NCBI GenBank assembly: GCA_017442585.1
Contig: JAFRZM010000040.1
Location: 1 to 64,000, forward strand
Origin: Lachnospiraceae bacterium
Lineage (GTDB): Bacteria > Bacillota > Clostridia > Lachnospirales > Lachnospiraceae
DNA: 64,000 bases
Direction: 5' to 3'
The notes beneath the pieces are model-generated. The model had not been told where the DNA came from. It did no database searches and saw only the letters and a list, made by a program, of their open reading frames with translations. Shown piece by piece: positions 25,352 through 34,168 of the stretch (positions are counted from its first letter, which is position 1; the number at the start of each line of letters is the position of its first letter). A program made the translations under genes and the position numbers.

Positions 25352-26367
25352 TTATGTCTTATCCTTTTTACCACTTTCTCGTCCTTCTCACGGAAAGTCT
25401 TTTTCTTCTCCTGCTTCTTCTCATAGTCTTCATAAGCAAGAACAATTTTTTGTACAAGCGGATGACGTACAACGTCCTTACTTGTAAGCGTTACAATGCC
25501 GATTTCGTCAACTTTTTTCAGTACATCAAGAGCAACATCAAGTCCAGAAACGACACCGGCTCCCAAATCCTTTTGCGTTGCATCGCCGGTAATTACAACC
25601 TTTGATCCAAATCCTATACGCGTCAAAAACATCTTCATCTGCGCAGGCGTGGTATTCTGTGCTTCATCAAGAATAATAAACGCATTATCAAGTGTACGTC
25701 CTCTCATATAAGCAAGCGGCGCGACTTCAATCAAACCCTTTTCCATATTCTTCTGGAAACTCTCTGCACCCATTATCTGATAAAGTGCATCATATAACGG
25801 TCTTAAATACGGGTCTATCTTACTTTGAAGATCACCCGGCAAAAATCCCAGCTTTTCACCGGCCTCTATTGCCGGACGTGTAAGGATTATCCTGTTAACT
25901 TCTTCGTTCTTAAATGCCGTTATCGCCATTGCCATAGCAAGGTATGTCTTACCTGTTCCCGCAGGCCCAAGTCCGAATACAATCATTTTCTTTCTTATTG
26001 CATCAACATACTCTTTCTGACCTATAGTCTTTGGCGCAACCGGCTTATTCATTACGGTATGGCATATAGTTTCTTTATCGACTACAGGCATGTCATTTAC
26101 CTTATCTTCAAGGCATAGCGCTATCGTATAGTCAACATCATGCTCTGTAAGTTCCTTGTTCTTCTCTGTTATCTCACATAACTTCATGATAACCTTACGC
26201 GAAAGCATAGTTGACTTATCATCACCGATTATCTTAAGCGAATCATCTCTCAAAACTATCGTAACTCTAAATGCACGCTCTATTTTCTTTAGGTACTTAT
26301 CATACTCACCGAATACTGTCTTTACGTCATATTTCTCAAGTGATAAAACTTCTTCTTTAAGAGCCAA
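25348..26367 (-). CDS. phoH: PhoH-family ATPase
   Basis: P-loop ATPase linked to RNA metabolism and usually encoded with ybeY. The 339-residue protein has Walker A GLGPAGTGKT (132-141), LTRPAIEAGEKLGFLPG, Walker B DEAQN (234-238) and VVITGDATQKDLG. The C-terminus is lysine-rich. The start is TTG at 26367 with GGAGGG about eight bases upstream; no other in-frame start has a better site. It is followed by the PgpH-like gene with a 4-bp overlap. Confidence 0.95.
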   Translation of the reverse strand: MALKEEVLSLEKYDVKTVFGEYDKYLKKIERAFRVTIVLRDDSLKIIGDDKSTMLSRKVIMKLCEITEKNKELTEHDVDYTIALCLEDKVNDMPVVDKETICHTVMNKPVAPKTIGQKEYVDAIRKKMIVFGLGPAGTGKTYLAMAMAITAFKNEEVNRIILTRPAIEAGEKLGFLPGDLQSKIDPYLRPLYDALYQIMGAESFQKNMEKGLIEVAPLAYMRGRTLDNAFIILDEAQNTTPAQMKMFLTRIGFGSKVVITGDATQKDLGAGVVSGLDVALDVLKKVDEIGIVTLTSKDVVRHPLVQKIVLAYEDYEKKQEKKKTFREKDEKVVKRIRHK

Positions 26368-26378
26368 TAGAATCCCTC

Positions 26379-26858
26379 CTATTTATGGTATGGTTCGTTA
26401 TTTATTATTCTGTATGCGCGGTAGATCTGTTCCGAAAGGATAACTCTCATCAACTGATGTGGGAATGTCATCTTTGAAAAACTAAGAGCATGGTCGCTTA
26501 CTTTTAATACTTCATCAGATAAACCAAGCGACCCTCCGATAATAAATGTAATATCGGACTTGCCGGAAACCATGGCATTCTTAAAAAACTCCGCGAATTC
26601 TTCGGAAGATTTTTGTTTACCGTTAATCTCCAGCGTGACAATGTAGGAATTCTTATTAATCTTTTCTAAGATTCTTTTACCTTCTTTATCTTTTACAAGA
26701 TTGATTTCCTGTATTGTGGCATTCTCTTTAGTCTTCTCGTCTTTGACTTCGACTATTTTAAAATTTACATATTTTGAAAGGCGTTTTTTATATTCTTCTA
26801 CTGCATCTTCGAAAAATTTTTCCGTCAGTCTTCCGACACATAAGATTGTAATATTCAT
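26379..26858 (-). CDS. rlmH: 23S rRNA pseudouridine-1915 N3-methyltransferase RlmH
   Basis: SPOUT-class methyltransferase acting on pseudouridine 1915 of 23S rRNA in assembled ribosomes. The 159-residue protein has the knot sequence FIIGGSLGLSDEV and the C-terminal PHQLMRVILSEQIYRAY...PYHK, both highly conserved. The start at 26858 (MNITILCVG) is chosen from AAGGA eight bases upstream and from homologues; a longer frame to 26882 lacks a ribosome site. It heads the long minus-strand gene run. Confidence 0.95.
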   Translation of the reverse strand: MNITILCVGRLTEKFFEDAVEEYKKRLSKYVNFKIVEVKDEKTKENATIQEINLVKDKEGKRILEKINKNSYIVTLEINGKQKSSEEFAEFFKNAMVSGKSDITFIIGGSLGLSDEVLKVSDHALSFSKMTFPHQLMRVILSEQIYRAYRIINNEPYHK

Positions 26859-26887
26859 AACAAAATTCCTTTTATCCACCACTATTT

Positions 26888-26893
26888 ATTATA
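26888..26893 (-). promoter_or_regulatory. Candidate -10 box for rlmH
   Basis: A perfect TATAAT on the minus strand 30 bases before the rlmH start. No clear -35 box is visible at the right distance, so it is a weak call. Confidence 0.35.
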
Positions 26894-26900
26894 CACAAAA

Positions 26901-26929
26901 TAGACAAAAAAGCCTATATAAGTTATAAT
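26901..26929 (+). promoter_or_regulatory. Sigma-A type promoter for the plus-strand membrane protein gene
   Basis: TAGACA (26901-26906), a 17-bp spacer and TATAAT (26924-26929), about 39 bases before the start codon at 26968. Confidence 0.7.
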
Positions 26930-26967
26930 GATTTTACTTAAAAGATTAAATTTTGGAGGCCAATTTT

Positions 26968-27438
26968 ATGAGCAACTACACAAAGCCGTATGTTGAAGCC
27001 GATGAACGTGCAGAACAGCTTCGTTCCTCGTTTTTCGCATTCATGATAATGGATATAATCATTTTAGTCGTAAGCGTTTTGATCTACATTGATATAATCC
27101 CTATTGCCGTAGGGTCTATGACTACCAAGATCTTCGACCTATCGGTACTGGCACTGTTATTCCTTATATTCTTAGGTATATCTGTCGGATCCTTTATAAA
27201 GCTTAACAACATCAAAAAGGATGCCACCAAAGAAATAAACCTTACAGAAGAAATAATCGAATATACGGTTAAAAACTTCAACGATCCCGTTAACGAAGAA
27301 ACTCCTGAAGAAGAAAAATATTTCTTAAGAGAAGAATCTCTTAAAGCTCTTATAACTTCAGAATTTAAAGGTCTTGATGACAGTTACCTTGAATTCGTAC
27401 TCGAAACCGTATACGAAGAACTTTTCCCTAATAACTAA
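26968..27438 (+). CDS. Small two-helix membrane protein, unknown function
   Basis: A 156-residue protein with two membrane helices (about 23-45 and 55-80) and an acidic cytoplasmic tail of about 75 residues rich in Glu. No family is recognised. The start at 26968 (MSNYTKPYVEAD) follows GGAGG by eight bases; an in-frame TTG at 26953 precedes that site and is not used. It is the only plus-strand gene in the first 48 kb and has its own promoter and terminator, so it is a single-gene unit divergent from rlmH. Confidence 0.75.
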   Translation: MSNYTKPYVEADERAEQLRSSFFAFMIMDIIILVVSVLIYIDIIPIAVGSMTTKIFDLSVLALLFLIFLGISVGSFIKLNNIKKDATKEINLTEEIIEYTVKNFNDPVNEETPEEEKYFLREESLKALITSEFKGLDDSYLEFVLETVYEELFPNN

Positions 27439-27440
27439 AA

Positions 27441-27470
27441 TTTAAGCCCGCAAAACGCGGGCTTATTTTT
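27441..27470 (+). terminator. Rho-independent terminator between convergent genes
   Basis: The arms AAGCCCGC (27444-27451) and GCGGGCTT (27457-27464) enclose AAAAC, followed by ATTTTTATT on the plus strand. On the minus strand the tail is weaker (AAATTTTAG), but it may also serve the converging gene. Confidence 0.85.
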
Positions 27471-28605
27471 ATTCATCTTCATCATCGGATGAAGGATAAT
27501 AGATATAATTAAATCTTGCCACATCCGAAGACTGATCCTTATCGTTTATTATGATAACCGATAATATGTTATTACCTTCTATCATCTCAAACGGACCCTG
27601 ATAAAGAATTGATGATCTGTTTGGTGTAGTACCGTCCCATGTATAATAAGCCTTACATCCCGAAGGTACTATTATTGTTATCATCATCGCTTCTTCGTAA
27701 GTTCCGCTAGGAATCGATACCGTTGGCTTATCCGGTATAGAGAACTCTACAACATACTTCGCACTGACTTCTTCTGAGTATAAACCATACTCATTGGTGG
27801 CAACTACTCGTAAAACTGTCTCTCCCACCTTTATTTCGATACTGTCCATGTACATTATACCATTTTCCTTAGGATCCGAACCATCCAAAGTATAATATAC
27901 AATACAACTGTCATCTGCCTTTATCTCAAGCTCGAATTCATCGTCATACTTACCTTCTTCAACGCTTAACTTCGGGGCCTTCGGCAATATATCGCGGAAT
28001 AAAAGCGCCATAGTTTCGTCTGTGACATTGCTTGCCAAAGCTTCAATTTCCTTAAATTCACCGCGTTTTGTATAAAGGTCTATAATGCTTGTATATGCTT
28101 CATATGACGTCGGATTGTAGTTTATACAGGTAAGAAGCGCGTCAATAGCTTTGTCCTCCTTGCCCTGCTCCATATAAATTGAATAAAGCAGCATAAGTGC
28201 ATCTTCGTTATCAGGTTCGATTGCAAGTGCCTTGTTTACGGACACCAAAGCCTTATCCGGCAATCCGTTTTTAAAATAATCATATGCCTTTCCATACTGA
28301 TATGTAAAAGACTTGTTATTCTTATTGTTAGATATAACAAGCGATATCGCAAGGACAAGCGCAACCAAAATAACCGCAGAAGCAAAACCTATGATAATTC
28401 CCTTCTTCTGGCGGTCTTTCTTCTGCTGCTCCAATCTTGTTTTGTTTGCAGCTGCTTCCCTGTCTTTATTATGCGCTTTCAGGAGTTCATCAGATATTAC
28501 GTCTTCTGATTCGCTGTAATCTTGTATTGTAACTATTTTTGTCCCGCATTTCTCGCAAAACACCGCATTTTCCGCGATAACGGCACCGCAATTCTTACAA
28601 ACCAT
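27469..28605 (-). CDS. Zinc-ribbon, TPR and chitobiase-C-like membrane protein
   Basis: A 378-residue membrane protein of unknown role. Domains in order: an N-terminal zinc ribbon (CxxC at Cys3/Cys6 and Cys17/Cys20), a membrane helix at about 69-93, TPR-like repeats at about 100-190 (KALAIEPDNEDALML, YNPTSYEAYTSIIDLY), then two CHB_HEX_C-type beta domains at about 210-285 and 290-370. The latter are recognised by YYTLDGSDP and YYTWDGTTP. The topology puts the zinc ribbon in the cytoplasm and the TPR and beta domains outside. It lies ten bases downstream of ftsK. Confidence 0.75.
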   Translation of the reverse strand: MVCKNCGAVIAENAVFCEKCGTKIVTIQDYSESEDVISDELLKAHNKDREAAANKTRLEQQKKDRQKKGIIIGFASAVILVALVLAISLVISNNKNNKSFTYQYGKAYDYFKNGLPDKALVSVNKALAIEPDNEDALMLLYSIYMEQGKEDKAIDALLTCINYNPTSYEAYTSIIDLYTKRGEFKEIEALASNVTDETMALLFRDILPKAPKLSVEEGKYDDEFELEIKADDSCIVYYTLDGSDPKENGIMYMDSIEIKVGETVLRVVATNEYGLYSEEVSAKYVVEFSIPDKPTVSIPSGTYEEAMMITIIVPSGCKAYYTWDGTTPNRSSILYQGPFEMIEGNNILSVIIINDKDQSSDVARFNYIYYPSSDDEDE

Positions 28606-28615
28606 AATATCCTCC

Positions 28616-31090
28616 TTATTGTTCGCTATTCTCTAACATATATGAAAATTCTTCCATCGAAAGCAGTATTCTTCTCGGCTTTGTTCCCTCTTCAGGGCCT
28701 ACAACGCCCGCTTCTTCAAGTTGATCCATAATACGCGCCGCTCTGTTAAAGCCGATTTTAAACTGTCGCTGTAATAAGCCTATTGAAGCGCGTTCCTTTT
28801 CAATTATAAATCTTCCCGCGTCTTCAAAGTACACATCTCTTCCGTCATCTGTCGAGGCAAAAGTTCCTCCCGCCATTGTTTCGGAAGAAAGCATTTTCTT
28901 TTGAATCTCTTCCTCGACATTTTTATGCTCTGCTGTAGCTGACTTGTTATTCTCTTTTATAGCCTTACATACCGCAGAAACTTCCTCATCCGATACAAAG
29001 GCACCCTGAACACGTAACGGTTTTTGATATCCTTGCGGATAAAAGAGCATATCGCCCTTTCCGAGAAGTTTTTCCGCACCGTTCATATCGAGTATAGTTC
29101 TCGAATCAACACCGGATGATACCGCAAAAGCGACTCTTGACGGCATATTTGCCTTTATAAGTCCTGTAATGACATTAACAGACGGACGCTGCGTTGCAAG
29201 GACAAGATGAATTCCTGCAGCTCTGGCAAGCTGCGCCAAACGGCATATTGCCTCTTCCACATCTCCTGGCGCTACCATCATAAGATCCGCAAGCTCATCG
29301 ACTATGATAACAATCTGTGGCATCTTTTTCTTTAATTCTTCCGGATCTTCTTTTGCTTTAAACATTATTGACTCGTTATAACCTGCAAGATCACGTACAT
29401 TTTCGTCCGCGAACTTCTTATAACGTTCCGTCATCTCATTTACAGCCCACATTAATGCCGCTGCAGCCTTCTTCGGATCTGTAACTACAGGTATAAGCAA
29501 ATGTGGTATATCATTATACACGCTTAATTCTACAACCTTAGGATCTACCATGATGAGTTTTACTTCATCAGGACGAGCCTTATAAAGTATACTCATTATT
29601 ATTGTATTTATACATACAGACTTACCTGATCCTGTAGAACCCGCGATTAATACATGCGGCATCTTCGCTATATCGGAAACAATAACGTTACCCGCTATAT
29701 CAAGTCCTGCTGTAAACGGTATCTTAGTCTTTGCTGTTTTAAACTCTTTTGATTCAATTAAGTCGCGTAAGCGTACTTCTTTGTTTTCTTTATTCGGAAC
29801 CTCTATACCGACAGCCGCTTTACCCGGTATCGGTGCTTCGATTCTTATGTCTGCCGCTGCAAGATTAAGCTTTATATCATCTGCAAGCGATACTATCTTA
29901 CTTACCTTAACACCTGTATTCGGTGTTATCTCATATCTCGTAACACTAGGTCCGCAAGTAACATCCGAAACAGTTACATCAACACCGAAATCTTTAAGTG
30001 TTTTCTCTAACTTATTCTTGGTCTCATCAAGAAAAGCGGTATTATCTTTTCCTGTATTCTTCGCTCTTTTAAGAAGTTCGATTGACGGAAATACATAATC
30101 TGAATTACTGTCTATACCCGAATCAACCGGCTCAATCGTCTCCGGCGTTGCAGGTGCAGTCTTTTCTTCAACGACATTCTTTTCGCCAAAGATAGGCTCC
30201 TCAACCTGCTTTGTTACCGCAGTAGTCTCCTCGACTTTATCGCCTCTTCTTAAGAGCTTTCTTCTTGAAGGCTTTTCTTCTTCATACGGAATATCACTCT
30301 TTAATTCTTTGATATCGTCGTCATATACCTTATTTGCACCGATCTTTGTATCAAAAGACACACCGGTTACTTTATTATCTTTTCTTAATCGTGATGTCTC
30401 TTCAAAATTACTTTCATCAGCATCAGTATCTTCAATCACTTCTCGCTTAAATGCAGGCTTTCTCTTACGCCATGCTTCTTCGAAGTCTTCCTTGTCATCT
30501 CGCTCTTTAAAATAATCAAGCGCGGCGATAAATGTTTTATTGAATATTACAAGGAAACATATCATCATAATAATGATATCCAAAAGAAATGCACCTGCAA
30601 GACCGACATTCGGCACTAAAAGATAGGCGAAGAACGCACCTATGGCACCACAGCCCTTCTTATCGCCATATCCGATAAGATACATATCTTTTGCACTTAT
30701 AACATCATTTCCCTCATAACAAAGCGCGACAAACAAGGAAAAAGCAAGTAAGAACAGCACTATAAATACTATCTTAACTATAACCCTGATATTCGTCTTA
30801 TTTGCTATAAGGAACAACGTTCCTATAACTAGAACAATTGGGAAAATATATGTAACAAGTCCGAATATACCGTAGAAAAATGATGATATAACATCACCGA
30901 AGCTTCCGCAGATACCGAAATTGCATATAAATATAAATATATTAACTGCAACAAATAAAAGTAAAACTATTTCCTTAACCGGAATATTGACTTCGTTATT
31001 GCGCTTTTTAACCGCTCTTTCCGGCGCGGCACTTACGCTTTTTGAAGTCTTTTTATTGTTTTTACTTCCTGCTTTAGTGCTCTTTGCCAA
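28616..31090 (-). CDS. ftsK: FtsK/SpoIIIE DNA translocase
   Basis: Membrane-anchored dsDNA motor that clears chromosomes from the division septum or pumps DNA into the forespore. The 824-residue protein has four N-terminal membrane helices, a charged linker (about 190-330), and the motor domain with Walker A GSTGSGKS and Walker [12 protein letters not shown]. The C-terminal winged-helix gamma domain reads [20 protein letters not shown]. The start is TTG at 31090 with AAGGAAA just upstream. FtsK and SpoIIIE cannot be told apart from sequence alone here. Confidence 0.95.
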   Translation of the reverse strand: MAKSTKAGSKNNKKTSKSVSAAPERAVKKRNNEVNIPVKEIVLLLFVAVNIFIFICNFGICGSFGDVISSFFYGIFGLVTYIFPIVLVIGTLFLIANKTNIRVIVKIVFIVLFLLAFSLFVALCYEGNDVISAKDMYLIGYGDKKGCGAIGAFFAYLLVPNVGLAGAFLLDIIIMMICFLVIFNKTFIAALDYFKERDDKEDFEEAWRKRKPAFKREVIEDTDADESNFEETSRLRKDNKVTGVSFDTKIGANKVYDDDIKELKSDIPYEEEKPSRRKLLRRGDKVEETTAVTKQVEEPIFGEKNVVEEKTAPATPETIEPVDSGIDSNSDYVFPSIELLKRAKNTGKDNTAFLDETKNKLEKTLKDFGVDVTVSDVTCGPSVTRYEITPNTGVKVSKIVSLADDIKLNLAAADIRIEAPIPGKAAVGIEVPNKENKEVRLRDLIESKEFKTAKTKIPFTAGLDIAGNVIVSDIAKMPHVLIAGSTGSGKSVCINTIIMSILYKARPDEVKLIMVDPKVVELSVYNDIPHLLIPVVTDPKKAAAALMWAVNEMTERYKKFADENVRDLAGYNESIMFKAKEDPEELKKKMPQIVIIVDELADLMMVAPGDVEEAICRLAQLARAAGIHLVLATQRPSVNVITGLIKANMPSRVAFAVSSGVDSRTILDMNGAEKLLGKGDMLFYPQGYQKPLRVQGAFVSDEEVSAVCKAIKENNKSATAEHKNVEEEIQKKMLSSETMAGGTFASTDDGRDVYFEDAGRFIIEKERASIGLLQRQFKIGFNRAARIMDQLEEAGVVGPEEGTKPRRILLSMEEFSYMLENSEQ

Positions 31091-31106
31091 TTTCCTTCAA
31101 ACTCTC

Positions 31107-31979
31107 CTACATCAAAAAATATCCTATCAAAGATACTGTTCCTACCAAGAGACAATATATTGAAAAGTATAAAAACTTCTTTTTTCTTACTATCATAAGC
31201 ATAACCTTAATGCAAACAAAACCGACAATACCGGCTGCGAGCATTCCGACGATAAAGCATCCCACATCATGTCCCGTAACTGTCGATGTATCAAGCTTAA
31301 TTAATTCCAAAAGTGTTGCTCCGGCAACTGCAGGAAGTGATACAAGAAATGCATACTTAACTGCAAAATTACGCTCAAACTTACATAACATACATGCAAG
31401 AAGTGTGGTTCCTGATCTTGAAATTCCCGGCATGGTAGCAATGCCTTGCGCTACACCGATGATTAAAGAATCCGGATATGTTGCTTCCTTAATCGACTTA
31501 TTACCGTCTTTAATTCTGTCTGCAACAAATAGTATTATCGCAGTAATGATTAAGAATATTCCTGGGAATAAAAGTGTTTCTTCCAAAGTCTCAACAAGAT
31601 CTTTGGCTGCAAAACCGATAATCGCGGTCGGAACTGAAGATACAAGTATCATAAGCACCAATTTTCTATATGGGCTTCCGACAACCTTCCTGTAATCCCT
31701 CTTTGACTTATCTTTTGTTTTAATGAACTCAAAAAGATTGTGGAATATATCTCCGATCATCTTGAAAAACTCTACAATCATTCCAAATACATCTTTATGA
31801 AAAACAACACATATCGCAATAAGTGTCGCAAAATGTAACAGGCAATCAAAAAGAATACCCGTATCAAGCTGCATATTTAAAAGATGTTTACATATTGCCA
31901 GATGTCCCGATGAACTTACCGGTAAAAATTCTGTAATTCCCTGTACGAATCCAAGAAAAATTGCTTTTAGAAAAGTCAT
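31107..31979 (-). CDS. uppP: Undecaprenyl-diphosphatase UppP
   Basis: Dephosphorylates undecaprenyl pyrophosphate to recycle the wall-precursor carrier lipid; loss of sensitivity to bacitracin is the known phenotype of extra UppP. The 290-residue polytopic protein has the two catalytic motifs QGITEFLPVSSSGHL (14-28) and PGISRSGTT. AAGGAG lies eight bases upstream. A hairpin ends about 16-25 bases before the start, so its own promoter, if any, would overlap that hairpin. Confidence 0.96.
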   Translation of the reverse strand: MTFLKAIFLGFVQGITEFLPVSSSGHLAICKHLLNMQLDTGILFDCLLHFATLIAICVVFHKDVFGMIVEFFKMIGDIFHNLFEFIKTKDKSKRDYRKVVGSPYRKLVLMILVSSVPTAIIGFAAKDLVETLEETLLFPGIFLIITAIILFVADRIKDGNKSIKEATYPDSLIIGVAQGIATMPGISRSGTTLLACMLCKFERNFAVKYAFLVSLPAVAGATLLELIKLDTSTVTGHDVGCFIVGMLAAGIVGFVCIKVMLMIVRKKKFLYFSIYCLLVGTVSLIGYFLM

Positions 31980-31994
31980 AACTCTCTCCTTCTT

Positions 31995-32030
31995 TTAAGA
32001 AACACCTCACATACTTATAGGTATGTGAGG
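31995..32030 (-). terminator. Hairpin between yebC and uppP
   Basis: Perfect 10-bp arms (32005-32014 and 32021-32030, CCTCACATAC/GTATGTGAGG). The T-tract on the minus strand is interrupted (GTTTCTT), so termination may be partial, leaving read-through into uppP. Confidence 0.65.
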
Positions 32031-32042
32031 CGTATATTTGCC

Positions 32043-32771
32043 TTATTCATCCCAGTTATGATATACCATCTGTACATCTTCATCTTCATCAAGAAGATCA
32101 AGTATTCTCTGAATACACTTAATATCTTCATCAGATGTAAGCTTTACATATGTCTGAGGGATCATTGTTACATCAGCCTCTATCATAGGTATATTTTCTT
32201 TTTCAAGAGCTTCGCGTACTGCAGAAAAATCATCCGGAACTGTTAAGATTTCATAACAATCATCTTCTTCGGAGAAATCTTCCGCACCCGCATCAAGGGC
32301 AATCATCATAAGATCGTCTGCACCAAGTTCACACTCTTCTTTATCAACAATGATCTGTCCCTTTTTATCAAACATAAATGATACGCATCCAGGAGTACCA
32401 ACGTTTCCGTGTCCCTTTGTAAATGCGGAACGTACATTGGCTGCTGTTCTGTTCTTATTATCGGTTAACGCATCAACAATTATAGCTGTTCCTGAAGGAC
32501 CATATCCTTCATATGTAATTGTTTCGTAATTAACTGCAGAAGCATCACCTGCAGCCTTTTTGATACCACGCTCGATAGTATCATTCGGCATGTTATTTGC
32601 TTTTGCCTTAGCGATTACGTCCTTTAACTTTGAGTTGTTATTAGGATCCGGACCGCCTTCCTTAACTGCTACTGCGATTTCACGGCCGATGACCGTAAAA
32701 ATCTTTCCTTTTGCAGCATCGTTTTTCTCTTTCTTATGCTTAATGTTTGCGAATTTCGAATGTCCTGACAT
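32043..32771 (-). CDS. yebC: YebC/PmpR-family protein
   Basis: Member of the YebC family, annotated as a transcriptional regulator and more recently tied to relief of ribosome stalling in some species. The 242-residue protein has the full N-terminal signature [38 protein letters not shown] and [32 protein letters not shown] precedes the start. A hairpin follows the gene. Confidence 0.95.
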   Translation of the reverse strand: MSGHSKFANIKHKKEKNDAAKGKIFTVIGREIAVAVKEGGPDPNNNSKLKDVIAKAKANNMPNDTIERGIKKAAGDASAVNYETITYEGYGPSGTAIIVDALTDNKNRTAANVRSAFTKGHGNVGTPGCVSFMFDKKGQIIVDKEECELGADDLMMIALDAGAEDFSEEDDCYEILTVPDDFSAVREALEKENIPMIEADVTMIPQTYVKLTSDEDIKCIQRILDLLDEDEDVQMVYHNWDE

Positions 32772-32825
32772 TTCCCTTATCTCTCCTTAAAACCTTATTT
32801 TATAAACGCTAAAAGCGCATAATCC

Positions 32826-33488
32826 TTAATCTTCCTTTTCCAAAACCTGTCCGTCTTCATCATACTTAAGATCAAATACATCCATGGTCTTGGGTCCTAA
32901 AATATCATGCATATAAGCGTATATTTCTTCGTTTTTTTGTTCTTTTACCTGCTTGATTATGATATTCTTTTTTAATTCTACCCTGATCTTTTTAATCCAG
33001 TTGCCGATTTCGCCAATATCTACTGCATTTTCTCTAAGTTTCTTATAGCAAAGATCCATCGAAAGAACCATCAAAACCTTATTTGCGGCATCAAGATCAC
33101 GCGGGAGATCCAAAAGCTGGTCCTCAATCTCTGCAATCTTATCGTTCGCATCATTAATAAGCTTTTTATTCTCTTCCATCTTTTTATCTCGAAGGCTCTT
33201 ATCCGTAACATCAGAATCATCCATATTGTCAACGATACTGCCCATGAGGTTTGATTTGACCTTTTTATAATTCTTAAGGTCGTCGTTTAACTTGCCCTGA
33301 AGTTTTAAAAGCTCATCGACTTTACTTTCGGCTTCTTTTATCTCAGGGGTCTTTTCTATACCCATAAATAAATGATGCCATTTTTGGTCAAGCGGAAGCA
33401 GAGGCACTTTTACGCTTTGAAGAGCCTCCATAAACTGACCGTTTGACAGTTTCTCCGAATTGGCCAAAAACTTCATCTTATCAGTCAT
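32826..33488 (-). CDS. Coiled-coil protein co-encoded with Rex, unknown function
   Basis: A 220-residue soluble, charged protein, mostly predicted helix, with long coiled-coil stretches at about 45-135 (KVDELLKLQGKLNDDLKN; KKLINDANDKIAEIEDQLLD). No signal peptide, membrane segment or known domain is seen. The start overlaps the rex stop by 8 bp, so the two are translated together. A link to redox control is suggested only by this coupling. Confidence 0.7.
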   Translation of the reverse strand: MTDKMKFLANSEKLSNGQFMEALQSVKVPLLPLDQKWHHLFMGIEKTPEIKEAESKVDELLKLQGKLNDDLKNYKKVKSNLMGSIVDNMDDSDVTDKSLRDKKMEENKKLINDANDKIAEIEDQLLDLPRDLDAANKVLMVLSMDLCYKKLRENAVDIGEIGNWIKKIRVELKKNIIIKQVKEQKNEEIYAYMHDILGPKTMDVFDLKYDEDGQVLEKED

Positions 33489-34125
33489 TATCGTCTAACA
33501 CTCTTTTCCTTGTCATATTTAATGATAAGCGCATAAGACTGTCTGACAAAAGTACATTCTGAACTATAACATCACTGTCTACTTCAAGATCAAGCTGTGC
33601 AAAGTTCCATAATGCCTTAACTCCGAGTGACACAAGTCTGTCTGCCAACTCCTGAGCAACTTCTGCAGGAACTGTAATTGCAGCTATATCAACTCTGTTC
33701 TTCTTAATGAAGCCTTCAAGCTCGTCCATAGATCTTATCTCAATATCATTAATCTTTGTTCCCGAAAGTTTCTTATCAATATCAAACATTGCAGTAACGA
33801 TAAATCCCTGCTTATGGAACGCACCGTGACTTGCAAGCGCACGGCCTAAGTTACCGCTTCCGATGATAATCATATTATGTGTCTTATCAAGGCCTAATAC
33901 TTTTCCAATCTCATCACGTAAGAATTTGACGTTGTATCCATATCCCTGCTGACCGAAGCATCCGAAGTTATTAAAATCCTGTCTTATCTGAGATGCAGTA
34001 ACATTCATTATTTCAGAAAGTCTTTCCGAAGAAATTCTTTCCACATTGTCTTCAAGCAATTGTCCGAGGTAACGATAATATCTCGGCATTCTTCTTACTA
34101 CAACCTGCGAAACGTCTTTTTTCAA
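33481..34125 (-). CDS. rex: Redox-sensing transcriptional repressor Rex
   Basis: Dimeric repressor that senses the NADH/NAD+ ratio and controls fermentation genes. The 214-residue protein has an N-terminal winged helix (RMPRYYRYL; ASQIRQDFNNFGCFG) and a Rossmann domain with the NADH motif IIGSGNLGRAL. The start is TTG at 34125, with GGAGGG seven bases upstream. It overlaps the coiled-coil protein gene downstream by 8 bp. Confidence 0.96.
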   Translation of the reverse strand: MKKDVSQVVVRRMPRYYRYLGQLLEDNVERISSERLSEIMNVTASQIRQDFNNFGCFGQQGYGYNVKFLRDEIGKVLGLDKTHNMIIIGSGNLGRALASHGAFHKQGFIVTAMFDIDKKLSGTKINDIEIRSMDELEGFIKKNRVDIAAITVPAEVAQELADRLVSLGVKALWNFAQLDLEVDSDVIVQNVLLSDSLMRLSLNMTRKRVLDDND

Positions 34126-34168
34126 GTCTAGCCCTCCTTTTGGCCCATATTAAATAATTATAATTCAA

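Noticed and set aside
31084..31695. 203-codon plus-strand ORF
   Set aside because: Antisense shadow of uppP with no ribosome site or recognisable domain.
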